DNA of 64,000 bases from Sphingomonas sp. PsM26 (GCA_030433805.1 JARUXA010000004.1:186001-250000); one strand, 5' to 3'. Positions 9,293-17,718 are shown, numbered from the stretch's first letter. Numbers and translations are program-made. Notes: generated by a model from the letters alone, not told the origin.

Positions 9293-10129
9293 ATGCGTAA
9301 AACCTATTTCCTCGCAGCCGCGAGCGCTGCGCTGGTGTCTTTTGGCACGCCGGCGATCGCACAGGACATGGACGATAAGCCGTTCGACGGCGTCTACATC
9401 GGCGGCACGGTCGGCTTCGATGCACAGCCGAATGACGTCGGTTCGTCGATCCTGTTCGATCGCACCGGTGATGGCCGGTTCGGCGACACGGTGACGACCC
9501 CAGCTGGTGGAAATGCCTTCTCGCCGGGCTTCTGCAACGGCGCAGCGCGGTCGAGCGCGAACGCCAATTGCCGGAACGACAAGGACAATATCAGCTATTC
9601 GGCACGCGTGGGGTTCGACAAGCAGTTCGGCAACATCGTCGTCGGTGCGATCGGCGAATTCGGCAAGAGCGAAGTCCGCGACAGCGTCTCGGGGTTCAGC
9701 ACGACGCCCGCATCCTACACGATGACGCGCGAAGTCGACTATAACGCCAACATCCGGGCGCGCGCAGGCTATGCGCTCGACCGCACGCTGTTCTACGGCA
9801 CGGGCGGCGTCGCTTATGCCAAGATCAACTCGACCTTCGAGACCAGCAACACCGCCAATGCCTTCGCAGCGGGCGGTGACGATGATGCGTGGGGTTTCGT
9901 CGCGGGCGGCGGTGTCGAGCAGAAGCTTGGCAAGCACTTCTCGGTCGGGCTCGAGTATCTGTACAACCAGTATAAGGACGACGGCGCGCGCGTTCGCGTG
10001 ACGCAGGGGTCGGCTCCGGCAACCAACCCGTTCGTGCTCGCACCCAATACGGCAGGCACCGACTTCCGTCGCAGCGACGACAAGTTCCGCTGGCACAGCG
10101 TCCGCGCGACCGCGCAGTTCCGCTTCTAA
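9293..10129 (+). CDS. outer membrane beta-barrel protein, porin family
   Basis: A 278-residue outer-membrane beta-barrel (OmpA-like/OMP_b-brl family). The signal peptide ends at about residue 23 (GTPAIAQ, cleavage before DMDD). Alternating strands follow, for example GVYIGGTVGFD, ISYSARVGFDKQFG, NANIRARAGYALD, WGFVAGGGVEQKLG and FSVGLEYLYNQY; the last strand ends in Phe (VRATAQFRF), the usual assembly signal for the BAM machinery. ATG 9293 is chosen because AGGGAG at 9281-9286 precedes it; the ORF could be extended to 9266 but that would bury the signal peptide. A strong terminator follows. Confidence 0.9.
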   Translation: MRKTYFLAAASAALVSFGTPAIAQDMDDKPFDGVYIGGTVGFDAQPNDVGSSILFDRTGDGRFGDTVTTPAGGNAFSPGFCNGAARSSANANCRNDKDNISYSARVGFDKQFGNIVVGAIGEFGKSEVRDSVSGFSTTPASYTMTREVDYNANIRARAGYALDRTLFYGTGGVAYAKINSTFETSNTANAFAAGGDDDAWGFVAGGGVEQKLGKHFSVGLEYLYNQYKDDGARVRVTQGSAPATNPFVLAPNTAGTDFRRSDDKFRWHSVRATAQFRF

Positions 10130-10146
10130 GGCTGCCGTTTCGTCGG

Positions 10147-10190
10147 CAAAAAAAGGGGCCGCACACCTGTTGGTGCGCGGCCCTTTTTTT
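10147..10190. terminator. bidirectional intrinsic terminator
   Basis: Stem GGGCCGCACACC / GGTGCGCGGCCC with a TGTT loop and one A-C mismatch, preceded by an A-run and followed by seven Ts. It can serve both the outer-membrane protein gene (+) and the convergent gcrA (-). Confidence 0.88.
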
Positions 10191-10208
10191 CATACGTAAC
10201 GTTGCAGT

Positions 10209-10970
10209 TTAACGTGCGCGCGGGCCGCCGAAGGGGAGCGGCGGTGCGGGGCGACGATCGCGGCGCGGGAGCTGCGCCTGATAGGCGTGGCCGCAATGGC
10301 CGACGCAGTAAGGGAACCCCGGGTTCACCTTCTCGCCACAGAAGTGAAAGTCGGGCTCGCCGGGATGGCCGATCGGCCATTTGCAGATCTTGTCGCTCAG
10401 ATCGAGCAGCGTCGTCTTGCCGGCCATGTCGGCCGACGGCTTGGCCGGAACGAGGCGGCGCGGCGGGGCGGGCGTGATCGGGGCCTGCTGTTCGCCGGGG
10501 GCCTGGCGCAGGAAGCCACCGGGGCCGACCGAGCGCATGATCGGCGGGGCCGGGCGCGGCGGTGCGGCGGGGGTCTCCGTCGCGTCGTCGTCGGCGTCGT
10601 CTTCGATCTCGTCCTCGGCGTCCGCCTCGATCACCGGGCGCGGTGCGGGCGGCGGCGGGGGCGGGGCTGCGGCGACGGGCGGCGCGACTCGCTCGACCGG
10701 CGGACGCGGTGCGGCAGGCGTCGGGGTCGGCTTGGGCTCAGGCGTTGCGGCGGCCTGGGGAGCGGCGGCTGCGGCGGCGGCAGCGGCCGCCTTGGCCGAG
10801 CCGTCGTTGGGTTTGACCGGCGACGGGCGCGACTGGAGACCCAGGCGATGCGCCTTGCCGATCACGGCGTTACGGCTGACGCCACCGAGTTCCTCGGCGA
10901 TCTGGCTCGCGGTCTGCCCTGCTTCCCACATCTTGCGCAGCATATCGATGCGTTCGTCGGTCCAGCTCAT
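10209..10970 (-). CDS. gcrA: GcrA cell cycle regulator
   Basis: A 253-residue GcrA protein, the sigma70-associated regulator which in Caulobacter acts at CcrM-methylated GANTC promoters. The N-terminal DNA-binding domain is MSWTDERIDMLRKMWEAG, then ASQIAEELGGVSRNAVIGKAH (residues 1-40). The C-terminus is KICKWPIGHPGEPDFHFCGE, then GFPYCVGHCGHAYQ, with four Cys and several His. Between them lies a long Ala/Pro-rich, then acidic linker (about residues 55-190), making the protein clearly longer than Caulobacter GcrA (173 residues). ATG 10970 gives the conserved MSWTDERI start; the ORF runs 11 codons further but without family support. Confidence 0.93.
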   Translation of the reverse strand: MSWTDERIDMLRKMWEAGQTASQIAEELGGVSRNAVIGKAHRLGLQSRPSPVKPNDGSAKAAAAAAAAAAPQAAATPEPKPTPTPAAPRPPVERVAPPVAAAPPPPPPAPRPVIEADAEDEIEDDADDDATETPAAPPRPAPPIMRSVGPGGFLRQAPGEQQAPITPAPPRRLVPAKPSADMAGKTTLLDLSDKICKWPIGHPGEPDFHFCGEKVNPGFPYCVGHCGHAYQAQLPRRDRRPAPPLPFGGPRAR

Positions 10971-11095
10971 CTGCTCTCGTTTCCAATCGTCCCTGGCCGC
11001 CAAATTCCTGTTCCGGGTTGCAGGCGGCGGCGGCAGTCTTTAGCGACCATGCCATGAGCAGCCAGCCCCCATTCGGCGAAATTCGTACAACGGCG

Positions 11096-11908
11096 ATGAA
11101 CGCCCCCGGCGTCCCGGTCATCCGGAGCGTCAATTGGGGCGGTCTGCGAACGCTCTATATCAAGGAGGTTCGCCGCTTCTTCAAGGTGCAGTTGCAAACC
11201 GTGTGGGCACCCGCGATCACCACGCTGCTGTTTCTGGTCGTGTTTACCATCGCAACCGGCGCGAAACGCCCGGTTCTGGTCGGCGGGGTCGAGATCCCGT
11301 TCGCCGATTTCATCGCGCCCGGGCTGATCATCAGCCAGGGGATGATGGGGCCTGCCTTTGCGAATGCGAGCTTCTCGCTGATGGTCGGCAAGATTCAGGG
11401 GACGATCGTCGATTATCTCCAGCCGCCGCTGTCGACGATGGAATTGCTGACGGCGTTGGTCGGCGGCGCGATGACGCGGGCGTTCATCGTCGGGTTCGTG
11501 GTGTGGCTGGCGATGGCGCTCTATCCGGACGTGCACGTCACGCCGCAGCATCCGCTCGCGATCCTGTGGTTCGGGTTCCTGGGCGCGGCGTTCCTGTCGT
11601 TCCTCGGCGTGCTGACGTCGGTGTGGGCGGACAAGTTCGATCATGCGGCGGCGGTGACCAACTTCGTGATCACGCCTTTGGCGTTGCTGTCGGGGACGTT
11701 CTACTCGGTCGACAAGCTGGCACCGGCGTTCCGGGCGTTCAGCCATGCCAATCCGTTTTTCTACATCATCTCAGGCTTTCGCTACGGGTTCCTGGGGACG
11801 GCGGATTCGCCGGTGATGCTGGGGTCGGTGATCATTCTGGCGATCGACATCGTGCTGGGGCTGCTGTGTTATCTGCTGCTGCGGAGCGGGTGGCGGTTGA
11901 AGAACTGA
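11096..11908 (+). CDS. ABC-2 type transporter permease
   Basis: A 270-residue ABC-2 membrane subunit (YadH/NodJ-like) with about six transmembrane segments: WAPAITTLLFLVVFTIA, FADFIAPGLIISQGMMG, LLTALVGGAMTRAFIVGFVV, LWFGFLGAAFLSFLGVLTSV, the family signature around NFVITPLALLSGTFYSVDKL, and a C-terminal IILAIDIVLGLLCYLLL. The cognate ATPase is not adjacent in this window. ATG 11054 (284 residues) is an alternative start; neither has a clear ribosome-binding site, and 11096 matches the usual length better. It is divergent from gcrA. The substrate is unknown; polysaccharide or drug export are family possibilities. Confidence 0.87.
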   Translation: MNAPGVPVIRSVNWGGLRTLYIKEVRRFFKVQLQTVWAPAITTLLFLVVFTIATGAKRPVLVGGVEIPFADFIAPGLIISQGMMGPAFANASFSLMVGKIQGTIVDYLQPPLSTMELLTALVGGAMTRAFIVGFVVWLAMALYPDVHVTPQHPLAILWFGFLGAAFLSFLGVLTSVWADKFDHAAAVTNFVITPLALLSGTFYSVDKLAPAFRAFSHANPFFYIISGFRYGFLGTADSPVMLGSVIILAIDIVLGLLCYLLLRSGWRLKN

Positions 11909-11934
11909 CGTTTTTCGGCGTGTTAAGAAGGGTT

Positions 11935-12070
11935 TGATCGCACAAAGGCACAAAGACACGAAGAGGAAGGCTCACGACGCTGCGTAGCGCGCGTGTGTGT
12001 TGATTTTAGCCTGCGGCAGCTTCAAATCTGCCTTCTTCGCTCTTCGTGTCTTTGTGGCTTTGTGCGATCA
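11935..12070. repeat. palindromic element with 31-bp arms
   Basis: Inverted repeat arms at 11935-11965 and 12040-12070 (TGATCGCACAAAG, variable base, CACAAAGACACGAAGAG) with one mismatch over 31 bp, enclosing 74 bp. It lies between the ABC permease stop and argD. As RNA it forms a long hairpin. The A/T-rich arms differ in composition from the surrounding high-GC genes, as expected for a mobile intergenic repeat. Confidence 0.75.
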
Positions 12071-12152
12071 TCCCTTCCTGAATCGACCCCCACGCACACC
12101 CACCAACACATGGTGTTGCGCTCGCCCCCCAATCTCCGTAAAAACCGCAATC

Positions 12153-12184
12153 GGGCGACCGTACAGGTCGCCCTTTTGCTTTTT
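12153..12184 (+). terminator. terminator-like hairpin in the argD leader
   Basis: GGGCGACC (12153-12160), loop GTACA, GGTCGCCC (12166-12173), then TTTTGCTTTTT. This is a complete Rho-independent terminator whose U-tract ends directly at the argD ribosome-binding site AAGGAG (12186-12191). It either ends readthrough from upstream or acts as an attenuator for argD-argF. Confidence 0.7.
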
Positions 12185-12198
12185 GAAGGAGACGCGTC

Positions 12199-13398
12199 GT
12201 GTCGACCCCAGCCCTGATGCCCGTATACCCACGGTGTGGCGTGCGTCCGGTGCGCGGCGAGGGCGTCTATCTCTACGGCGAGGATGGCGCGCAATATCTC
12301 GACTTCGCCGCCGGGATCGCGGTCAACGCGCTCGGCCACGGCCACCCCGCGCTGGTCAAGGCGATCGCCGAGCAGGCCGCGACGTTGATGCACGTCTCCA
12401 ACCTCTACGGTTCCCCACAGGGCGAGCATCTCGCGCAGCGGATCGTCGAGAGTTCGTTCGCGGACACGGTGTTCTTCACCAATTCGGGCACCGAAGCGGT
12501 CGAATGCGCGATCAAGACCGCGCGGCGCTATCATTTCGTCACCGGCAACCCGCAGCGGACCACGCTGATCACGTTCAACAATGCGTTCCACGGGCGCACG
12601 ATGGGCGCGATCTCCGCGACCAACCAGCCCAAGATGCGCGACGGGTTCGAGCCGTTGCTGCCGGGCTTCGCCTATGCGCCGTTCAACGATCTCGAAGCGG
12701 CGCTCGCGCTGATCGATGATACGACTGCTGGCTTCATGGTCGAGACGATCCAGGGCGAGGGCGGTGTCTCGGCGGCGACGCCGGAGTTCCTCCAGGGCCT
12801 GCGCAAGGCATGCGACGAGCATGGCCTGTTGCTGGTGCTCGACGAAGTCCAGTGCGGCTACGGCCGGACCGGCAAGATGTGGGCCTATGAGCATTACGGC
12901 ATCACCCCCGACATCCTGTCCTCGGCCAAGGGCATCGGCGGCGGCTTCCCGCTCGGCGCGTGTCTTGCGACCGAGGAAGCGGCCAAGGGCATGGTGTTCG
13001 GTACGCATGGCTCGACCTATGGCGGCAACCCGCTCGCAATGGCGGCGGGCGAGGCGATCCTCGACGTGATGCTCGAACCCGGTTTCCTCGAGCATGTTAC
13101 CGCGATGGGCGAGCGGTTGCGCACGTCGGTCGAGCAGATGATCCCGAACCACGACCAGATCTTCGAGGGTGTCCGCGGCAAGGGCCTGATGTTCGGCATC
13201 AAGCTCAAGGACAGCGCGGTCGCGCGCGATTTCGTCGCGCATCTGCGCGATCATCACGGGCTGCTGACGGTCGCAGCGGGCGAGAACGTCGTCCGCGTGC
13301 TCCCGCCGCTGGTGATCGAGGAGGCGCATATCGCCGAGTTCGTCCAGAAGCTGAGCGACGGCGCGCGGGCGTATACCGCGATGGCGGTGGCGGCGTGA
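12199..13398 (+). CDS. argD: acetylornithine/succinylornithine aminotransferase
   Basis: A 399-residue class III PLP aminotransferase that converts N-acetylglutamate semialdehyde to N-acetylornithine in arginine synthesis. Family marks are GVYLYGEDGAQYLDF, the phosphate-binding NSGTEAVECAIKTAR (95-109), FHGRTMGA, LDEVQCGYGRTGK and the PLP lysine K244 in SSAKGIGGGFPLGA. The start is GTG, eight bases after AAGGAG. argF follows after 145 bp taken up by a palindromic element, so argD-argF form an arginine unit. Dual use in lysine/DAP synthesis (DapC activity) is common in this family. Confidence 0.93.
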   Translation: MSTPALMPVYPRCGVRPVRGEGVYLYGEDGAQYLDFAAGIAVNALGHGHPALVKAIAEQAATLMHVSNLYGSPQGEHLAQRIVESSFADTVFFTNSGTEAVECAIKTARRYHFVTGNPQRTTLITFNNAFHGRTMGAISATNQPKMRDGFEPLLPGFAYAPFNDLEAALALIDDTTAGFMVETIQGEGGVSAATPEFLQGLRKACDEHGLLLVLDEVQCGYGRTGKMWAYEHYGITPDILSSAKGIGGGFPLGACLATEEAAKGMVFGTHGSTYGGNPLAMAAGEAILDVMLEPGFLEHVTAMGERLRTSVEQMIPNHDQIFEGVRGKGLMFGIKLKDSAVARDFVAHLRDHHGLLTVAAGENVVRVLPPLVIEEAHIAEFVQKLSDGARAYTAMAVAA

Positions 13399-13408
13399 GC
13401 GCGCAAGT

Positions 13409-13540
13409 CTCCCTCTCCCCGCTTGCGGGGAGAGGGTCGGGGAGAGGGGCAGTGCCTGACACTGCCGTCCGCGTGACTGCCCCTCTCCCGCGCTTCGCTG
13501 CGCTCGCTTGCCCTCTCCCCGCGAGCGGGGAGAGGGAGGC
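13409..13540. repeat. palindromic element with duplicated CCCTCTCCCC hairpins
   Basis: Two copies of a 26-bp hairpin (CCCTCTCCCCGC, 2-base loop, GCGGGGAGAGGG) at 13411-13436 and 13511-13536, the loops being TT and GA. Between them is an inner inverted pair (GGGAGAGGGGCAGT / ACTGCCCCTCTCCC). The element fills the argD-argF gap. Its right end, GGGAGG at 13534-13539, is the only ribosome-binding site for argF. Confidence 0.85.
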
Positions 13541-13543
13541 ATG

Positions 13544-14461
13544 ATGCGCAATTTCCTTAGCCTCTCCGACGCGGGCCCCGACGGCGTCGCCGCGATGCTC
13601 GGCGATGCGCTCGACCGCAAGGCGGCGCGCGCCGGCTGGCCCAAGGGCAAGCCGGATGCCGACGCACCGCTCGCCGGGCATACGCTCGCGATGGTGTTCG
13701 AGAAGAACTCGACCCGTACGCGCGTCAGCTTCGACATGGCGATCCGCCAGTTGGGCGGGAACAGCGTGATCCTCGACGCGGGCACGACCCAGCTCGGGCG
13801 CGGCGAGACCGTCGCGGATACCGCGCGCGTCCTGTCGGGCTATTGCGATGCGATCATGCTGCGCACCGACGACCACGAGAAACTGGAAGAGATGGCGCGC
13901 CATGCGACCATCCCGGTGATCAACGGCCTGACCGACAACTCGCACCCGTGCCAGATCATGGCCGACCTGCTGACGCTGATGGAAGCGGGCAAGCCGCTTC
14001 CCGGCCTCAAGGTCGCATGGCTTGGCGACGGCAACAACGTGCTCGCGTCGATCATGGAAGCCGCCGGACTGATGCAGTTCGACGTGGTCGCGGCGTGCCC
14101 GCAGGGGTTCATGCCGCCCGACAGCGACGTCGCACTGGGCAAGGGGCGTGCGCGCATCGTCGGCACCGCCAAGGAAGCGGTGGAGGGCGCGGACGTGATC
14201 GTCACCGACACGTGGATCTCGATGGGGCAGGATCACGCCGAGACCAAGCTGGCGGCGATGTGGCCGTATCAGGTCGACGCCGCGCTGATGGCGACTGCGA
14301 AGCCCGATGCGAAATTCCTCCACTGCCTCCCTGCGCATCGCGGCGAGGAAGTGACCGCGGAGGTGATCGACGGGCCGCAGTCGCTGATCTGGCCCGAGGC
14401 CGAGAACCGCCTGCATGCGCAGAAGTCGGTGCTGCGGTGGTGCTTCGGGCAGATCGGTTGA
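13544..14461 (+). CDS. argF: ornithine carbamoyltransferase
   Basis: A 305-residue cytoplasmic carbamoyltransferase making citrulline from ornithine and carbamoyl phosphate. Carbamoyl-phosphate motif STRTR at 56-60, HPCQ at 134-137, ornithine-loop region DTWISMGQD and the catalytic [11 protein letters not shown] near the C-terminus. The ATGATG at 13541 offers two starts; the second leaves a usable 4-base gap to GGGAGG, the first only one base. An ORF extending to 13508 would translate the palindromic element ([10 protein letters not shown]) and is rejected. It follows argD in the arginine pathway and is probably cotranscribed. Confidence 0.94.
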   Translation: MRNFLSLSDAGPDGVAAMLGDALDRKAARAGWPKGKPDADAPLAGHTLAMVFEKNSTRTRVSFDMAIRQLGGNSVILDAGTTQLGRGETVADTARVLSGYCDAIMLRTDDHEKLEEMARHATIPVINGLTDNSHPCQIMADLLTLMEAGKPLPGLKVAWLGDGNNVLASIMEAAGLMQFDVVAACPQGFMPPDSDVALGKGRARIVGTAKEAVEGADVIVTDTWISMGQDHAETKLAAMWPYQVDAALMATAKPDAKFLHCLPAHRGEEVTAEVIDGPQSLIWPEAENRLHAQKSVLRWCFGQIG

Positions 14462-14536
14462 TTGGGGGACGGGGGTTCCTATCTTCTTGGTTCTGTTGTC
14501 CCGAGGGTGTCGTCTCGCTCGACGCCTCTCCTTTTC

Positions 14537-14693
14537 CCGTTCGTCCTGAGTAGCGACCGAGTAGGCGAAGCCGTATCGAGGGCGTGTATCGAAGGACAGG
14601 TTGGCGCGCGCGTCCTGTGCTTCGATACGAGCCCTCGATACGCCCCGAAGAGGGGCTACTCGGTCTCTACTCAGCACGAACGGAAGAGGGCGG
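14537..14693. repeat. long imperfect palindrome between argF and hslO
   Basis: The left arm (14537-14600) and right arm (about 14614-14693) pair almost throughout: CGTTCGT, CTGAGTAG, GACCGAGTAG, CGTATCGAGGGC, GTATCGAAG. There are small internal loops and a roughly 13-base apical loop. It fills most of the argF-hslO gap and could act as an argF terminator or mRNA-stabilising hairpin. It belongs to a repeat family distinct from the others here. Confidence 0.8.
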
Positions 14694-14718
14694 GGTACCA
14701 AAGTTCAGAGGTAGAAGC

Positions 14719-15666
14719 ATGACCCCCGTTCCCACCAACGCTGTCCCCACCACCCCCGCCGACATCGATCGCGCGATCGGTTTCACCATCCCCGCGCGCC
14801 ATGCGCGGGGCCGGATCGTGCGCCTTGCGCCGGTGCTCGACACGATCCTCGCCGCGCACGCCTATCCCGCACCGATCGAGGCGCTGCTGACCGAGGCGCT
14901 GACGCTTGCTGCGCTGATCGGCTCGACGCTCAAGGAAGCAGGCGGCCAGCTCACGATGCAGGCGCAGACCGAGGGCGGGATCGTCAAGCTGCTGGTGTGC
15001 GATTACCGCGGCGGCGAACTGCGCGGCTATGTCGATTTCGATGCCGAGCGGCTCGCCGAAGCGCCCGCCGACCCGAGCCTCTACGCGTTGTTCGGCAAGG
15101 GGTATCTGGCGATCACCTTCGATCAGTCGACCACCGGGGAACGCTATCAGGGGATCGTCCCGCTCGATGGCGATTCACTCAGCCAGGCGGCAGAGCATTA
15201 TTTCCTCCAGTCCGAGCAAATCCCCACCCTCATCCGCGTCGGAATGCAGGGCAATGGTGCCGACGGCCGTGTCGCGGGCGGATTGCTGTTGCAGCATCTG
15301 CCGGAGGGCGAGGACGGGCGTGACCGGATCCACACCCGGCTCGATCACCCCGAATGGGAACATGTCGCGATCCTCGGCGGTACGATGAAGCCAGAAGAAC
15401 TGGCTGATCCTGCGCTGGCATTGGAAATGCTGGTATGGCGGTTGTTCAACGAAGAGACCGAAGTGCGCGTACAGGGCGAGACACGCTTCGTGCGCGGCTG
15501 CCGGTGTTCGCCGGACTATATTGCGTCTGTTCTTGCCAAATTCCCGCCGGAGGAACAGCGCGACATGGCCGACGCGGATGGCATGATCGTCGTCGATTGT
15601 GCGTTCTGTGCGCAGAAGTTTCCGGTTCCCGCCGCACTCGAGATTGTTACGCCTGCGTCATTGTAA
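14719..15666 (+). CDS. hslO: redox-regulated chaperonin Hsp33
   Basis: A 315-residue Hsp33, a holdase activated by oxidation. The N-terminal domain has the usual TEALTLAALIGSTLKEAG and LTMQAQTEGG (about 60-80) and the substrate-binding region with GKGYLAITFDQST. The C-terminal zinc switch is complete: CxC at 261/263 (CRCSPDY) and CxxC at 294/297 (CAFC). ATG 14719 follows AGAGGTAG; the ORF extends upstream only through the palindromic element. It stands next to argF, with no functional link evident. Confidence 0.93.
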   Translation: MTPVPTNAVPTTPADIDRAIGFTIPARHARGRIVRLAPVLDTILAAHAYPAPIEALLTEALTLAALIGSTLKEAGGQLTMQAQTEGGIVKLLVCDYRGGELRGYVDFDAERLAEAPADPSLYALFGKGYLAITFDQSTTGERYQGIVPLDGDSLSQAAEHYFLQSEQIPTLIRVGMQGNGADGRVAGGLLLQHLPEGEDGRDRIHTRLDHPEWEHVAILGGTMKPEELADPALALEMLVWRLFNEETEVRVQGETRFVRGCRCSPDYIASVLAKFPPEEQRDMADADGMIVVDCAFCAQKFPVPAALEIVTPASL

Positions 15667-15754
15667 GTCGGCGCGCACTCCCCAGATAGCGGTCAAGGCG
15701 GCGGCGGTGCGCGGCAGGCGTGCAGCAGGTTCGGCGGGGACGTCTAGGATGATA

Positions 15755-16180
15755 ATGAAGAATCGGAACATGGTGCGGGCGTCGCTGGCCGGCATTGCCC
15801 TGGTCTTGGGCGGCGGGCTTGCGACGGCGGCAGCGAATCCTGCGCTCGTGGCGCTGGCACGGGTCGAACGAGGGCAGTGGCAGTTGAAGGAAATCGGGAC
15901 CAATCCCGAAACCCGCACGCTCTGCATCCGGGACCCGCGTGTCTTGATCCATTACGGACATGATGTCGCGCAATGCCAGCACACCGTCACGGTCAACGAC
16001 GCGAACGCCACCGCGGTGCTCTACACCTGCCAGGGAAGCCACGGGCAGACCACCGTGAAGGTCGCTACGCCGCGTTCCTTCAACCTCGATACGCAGGGCA
16101 TCATCAACGGCGCGCCGTTCGAGGATTCGTTCGAGGCGCGATACATCGGGGCCTGCACGCCGGGCGCACGCGTGCACTGA
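15755..16180 (+). CDS. small exported protein, DUF3617-like
   Basis: A 141-residue exported protein. The signal peptide (MVRASLAGIALVLGGGLATAAA) is cleaved near residue 30. The mature part begins with a WQLKEIG segment (compare the pGxW start of DUF3617), has four Cys likely forming two disulfides (CIRDPR, AQCQHT, YTCQGS, IGACTPG) and ends in a short tail. The DUF3617 assignment is by pattern and is tentative. ATGATAATG gives a choice of 15749 or 15755; AGGA sits better for 15755. Confidence 0.7.
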   Translation: MKNRNMVRASLAGIALVLGGGLATAAANPALVALARVERGQWQLKEIGTNPETRTLCIRDPRVLIHYGHDVAQCQHTVTVNDANATAVLYTCQGSHGQTTVKVATPRSFNLDTQGIINGAPFEDSFEARYIGACTPGARVH

Positions 16181-16284
16181 TCCGGCGGTATCGTTAGTGT
16201 TTCATTTACGCATTGAGGGGTAGATCAAAGACTGCATTCCAGACGGAAAGCTTTCTCCTGATCTGCCCATACTCGGGCACCCCC

Positions 16285-16311
16285 TGGGTCGCTTACGGGC
16301 GGCCCATTTTT
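16285..16311 (+). terminator. intrinsic terminator upstream of queC
   Basis: TGGGTCGC (16285-16292), loop TTACGG, GCGGCCCA (16299-16306, one G-U pair), then five Ts. It lies about 105 bp past the preceding stop and 69 bp before queC. A second small hairpin (TGCCC-ATACTC-GGGCA) is just upstream. It may end the upstream gene or belong to a regulated queC leader. Confidence 0.7.
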
Positions 16312-16379
16312 CTGTGCAGCGGCCATCCAGGGCGGCGTGCTTGCGTGTCGCGGGGACGGCGCTTATCTACCGGCGCATC

Positions 16380-17078
16380 ATGACAGATCAAAAGACCCCA
16401 AAGGTCGCCCCTGCAGCCGTCGTGCTGGTATCGGGCGGGCTAGATTCGATGGTATCCGCCGCACGGGCGAAGGCTGACGGCTACCGCTTGTTCGCGCTTT
16501 CGGTGGATTACAATCAACGGCACCGCTGCGAACTCGATGCCGCCGGCACGATTGCCAAGGCATTGGGGGCGGAGCGTCATATCGTCCTGCCGCTCGACCT
16601 GTCGGCATTCGGCGGGTCCGCGCTCACGGCGGACATCGACGTGCCCAAGGAAGGCGTGCTGCCCGGTATTCCCGTGACCTACGTTCCGGCACGCAACACG
16701 ATCTTCCTTAGCCTTGCGCTTGGCTGGGCAGAGGCAGCGGGGGCGCGCGACCTGTTCATCGGGGTGAACGCGCTTGATTACTCGGGCTATCCCGATTGCC
16801 GACCAGAGTTCATCGCGGCGTTCGAAGGGCTGGCCGAGCTTGCCACCAAGGCCGGGGTCGAGGGCGAACCGTTCAAGATCCACGCACCGCTGCAGCACAT
16901 GACCAAGGCCGATATCGTGCGCGAATGCGACCGGCTTGGGCTCGATGCGGGGATGAGCTGGTCCTGCTACGATCCGACGCCTGAGAGGCTGCATTGCGGC
17001 ACGTGCGACAGTTGTCGCCTGCGCAAGAAGGGCTTCGAGGACGCTGGCCTGCCCGATCCGACGCGCTACGCGGTCTGA
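16380..17078 (+). CDS. queC: 7-cyano-7-deazaguanine synthase
   Basis: A 232-residue QueC that uses ATP and ammonia to convert 7-carboxy-7-deazaguanine to preQ0 in queuosine synthesis. PP-loop SGGLDS at 18-23, [29 protein letters not shown], then [12 protein letters not shown]. The C-terminal zinc site has Cys at about 196, 206, 209 and 212 (SCYD, CGTCDSC). ATG 16380 gives the normal length; the ORF runs 22 codons further upstream without support. queE begins 4 bp after the stop, so the two consecutive pathway steps form an operon. Confidence 0.95.
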   Translation: MTDQKTPKVAPAAVVLVSGGLDSMVSAARAKADGYRLFALSVDYNQRHRCELDAAGTIAKALGAERHIVLPLDLSAFGGSALTADIDVPKEGVLPGIPVTYVPARNTIFLSLALGWAEAAGARDLFIGVNALDYSGYPDCRPEFIAAFEGLAELATKAGVEGEPFKIHAPLQHMTKADIVRECDRLGLDAGMSWSCYDPTPERLHCGTCDSCRLRKKGFEDAGLPDPTRYAV

Positions 17079-17082
17079 CGGC

Positions 17083-17715
17083 ATGAGCTATGCGGTCAAG
17101 GAGATGTTCCTGACGCTCCAGGGGGAAGGTGTGCAGGCGGGGCGTCGCGCGGTGTTCGTGCGCTTTGCCGGCTGCAACCTGTGGTCGGGGCGTGAACAGG
17201 ACCGCGCTACTGCGGTCTGCCGTTTTTGCGATACCGATTTTATCGGTACCGATGGTGCGGGTGGTGGCCGGTTCGCTGACGCGACGCAATTAGTGGCAGC
17301 GGCGGTCGACTTTTGGGGCGAGGGTCTGAGCGAACGGTTCGTCGTTCTGACCGGTGGCGAACCGATGCTCCAGATCGACGACGCGCTGGTCGAGGCGTTT
17401 CATCACGCCGGATTTACGATCGCCATGGAGAGCAACGGGACGCTGGCGGCGCATCCCGGCATCGACTGGGTGTGCATCAGCCCCAAGGCGGGTAGCGTGG
17501 TGGTTCAGCGGCAGGGTGACGAGCTGAAGCTGGTATGGCCACAGCCGGGGAGCGACGTCGCCGACCTGGAGCGGTGGGATTTTGCGCACCATCTGATTCA
17601 GCCGCTCGACAGTGTCGATGCGGTTGCGAACCATGCGGCGGCGATCGACCTGGTTATGGCGCGGCCGCGGTGGCGGCTGACGTTGCAGGCGCACAAGACC
17701 CTGGGCCTGCGCTAG
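17083..17715 (+). CDS. queE: 7-carboxy-7-deazaguanine synthase
   Basis: A 210-residue radical-SAM enzyme producing CDG from 6-carboxytetrahydropterin. The substrate region VKEMFLTLQGEGVQAG is at the N-terminus. The cluster motif is the long variant C31-x14-C46-x2-C49 (GCNLWSGREQ to CRFCDTDF) rather than the common CX3CX2C; this variant is known from Burkholderia QueE. TGGEPMLQ and the later ESNGT, SPKAG segments are also family features. It lies 4 bp downstream of queC. Confidence 0.94.
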   Translation: MSYAVKEMFLTLQGEGVQAGRRAVFVRFAGCNLWSGREQDRATAVCRFCDTDFIGTDGAGGGRFADATQLVAAAVDFWGEGLSERFVVLTGGEPMLQIDDALVEAFHHAGFTIAMESNGTLAAHPGIDWVCISPKAGSVVVQRQGDELKLVWPQPGSDVADLERWDFAHHLIQPLDSVDAVANHAAAIDLVMARPRWRLTLQAHKTLGLR

Positions 17716-17718
17716 CCG

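Noticed and set aside
12022..13785. 587-codon minus-strand ORF
   Set aside because: Shadow of argD and argF; no recognisable motifs.
16284..16311. preQ1 riboswitch as an annotated feature
   Set aside because: The A-rich tail and pseudoknot partner are missing; kept only as a low-level finding.
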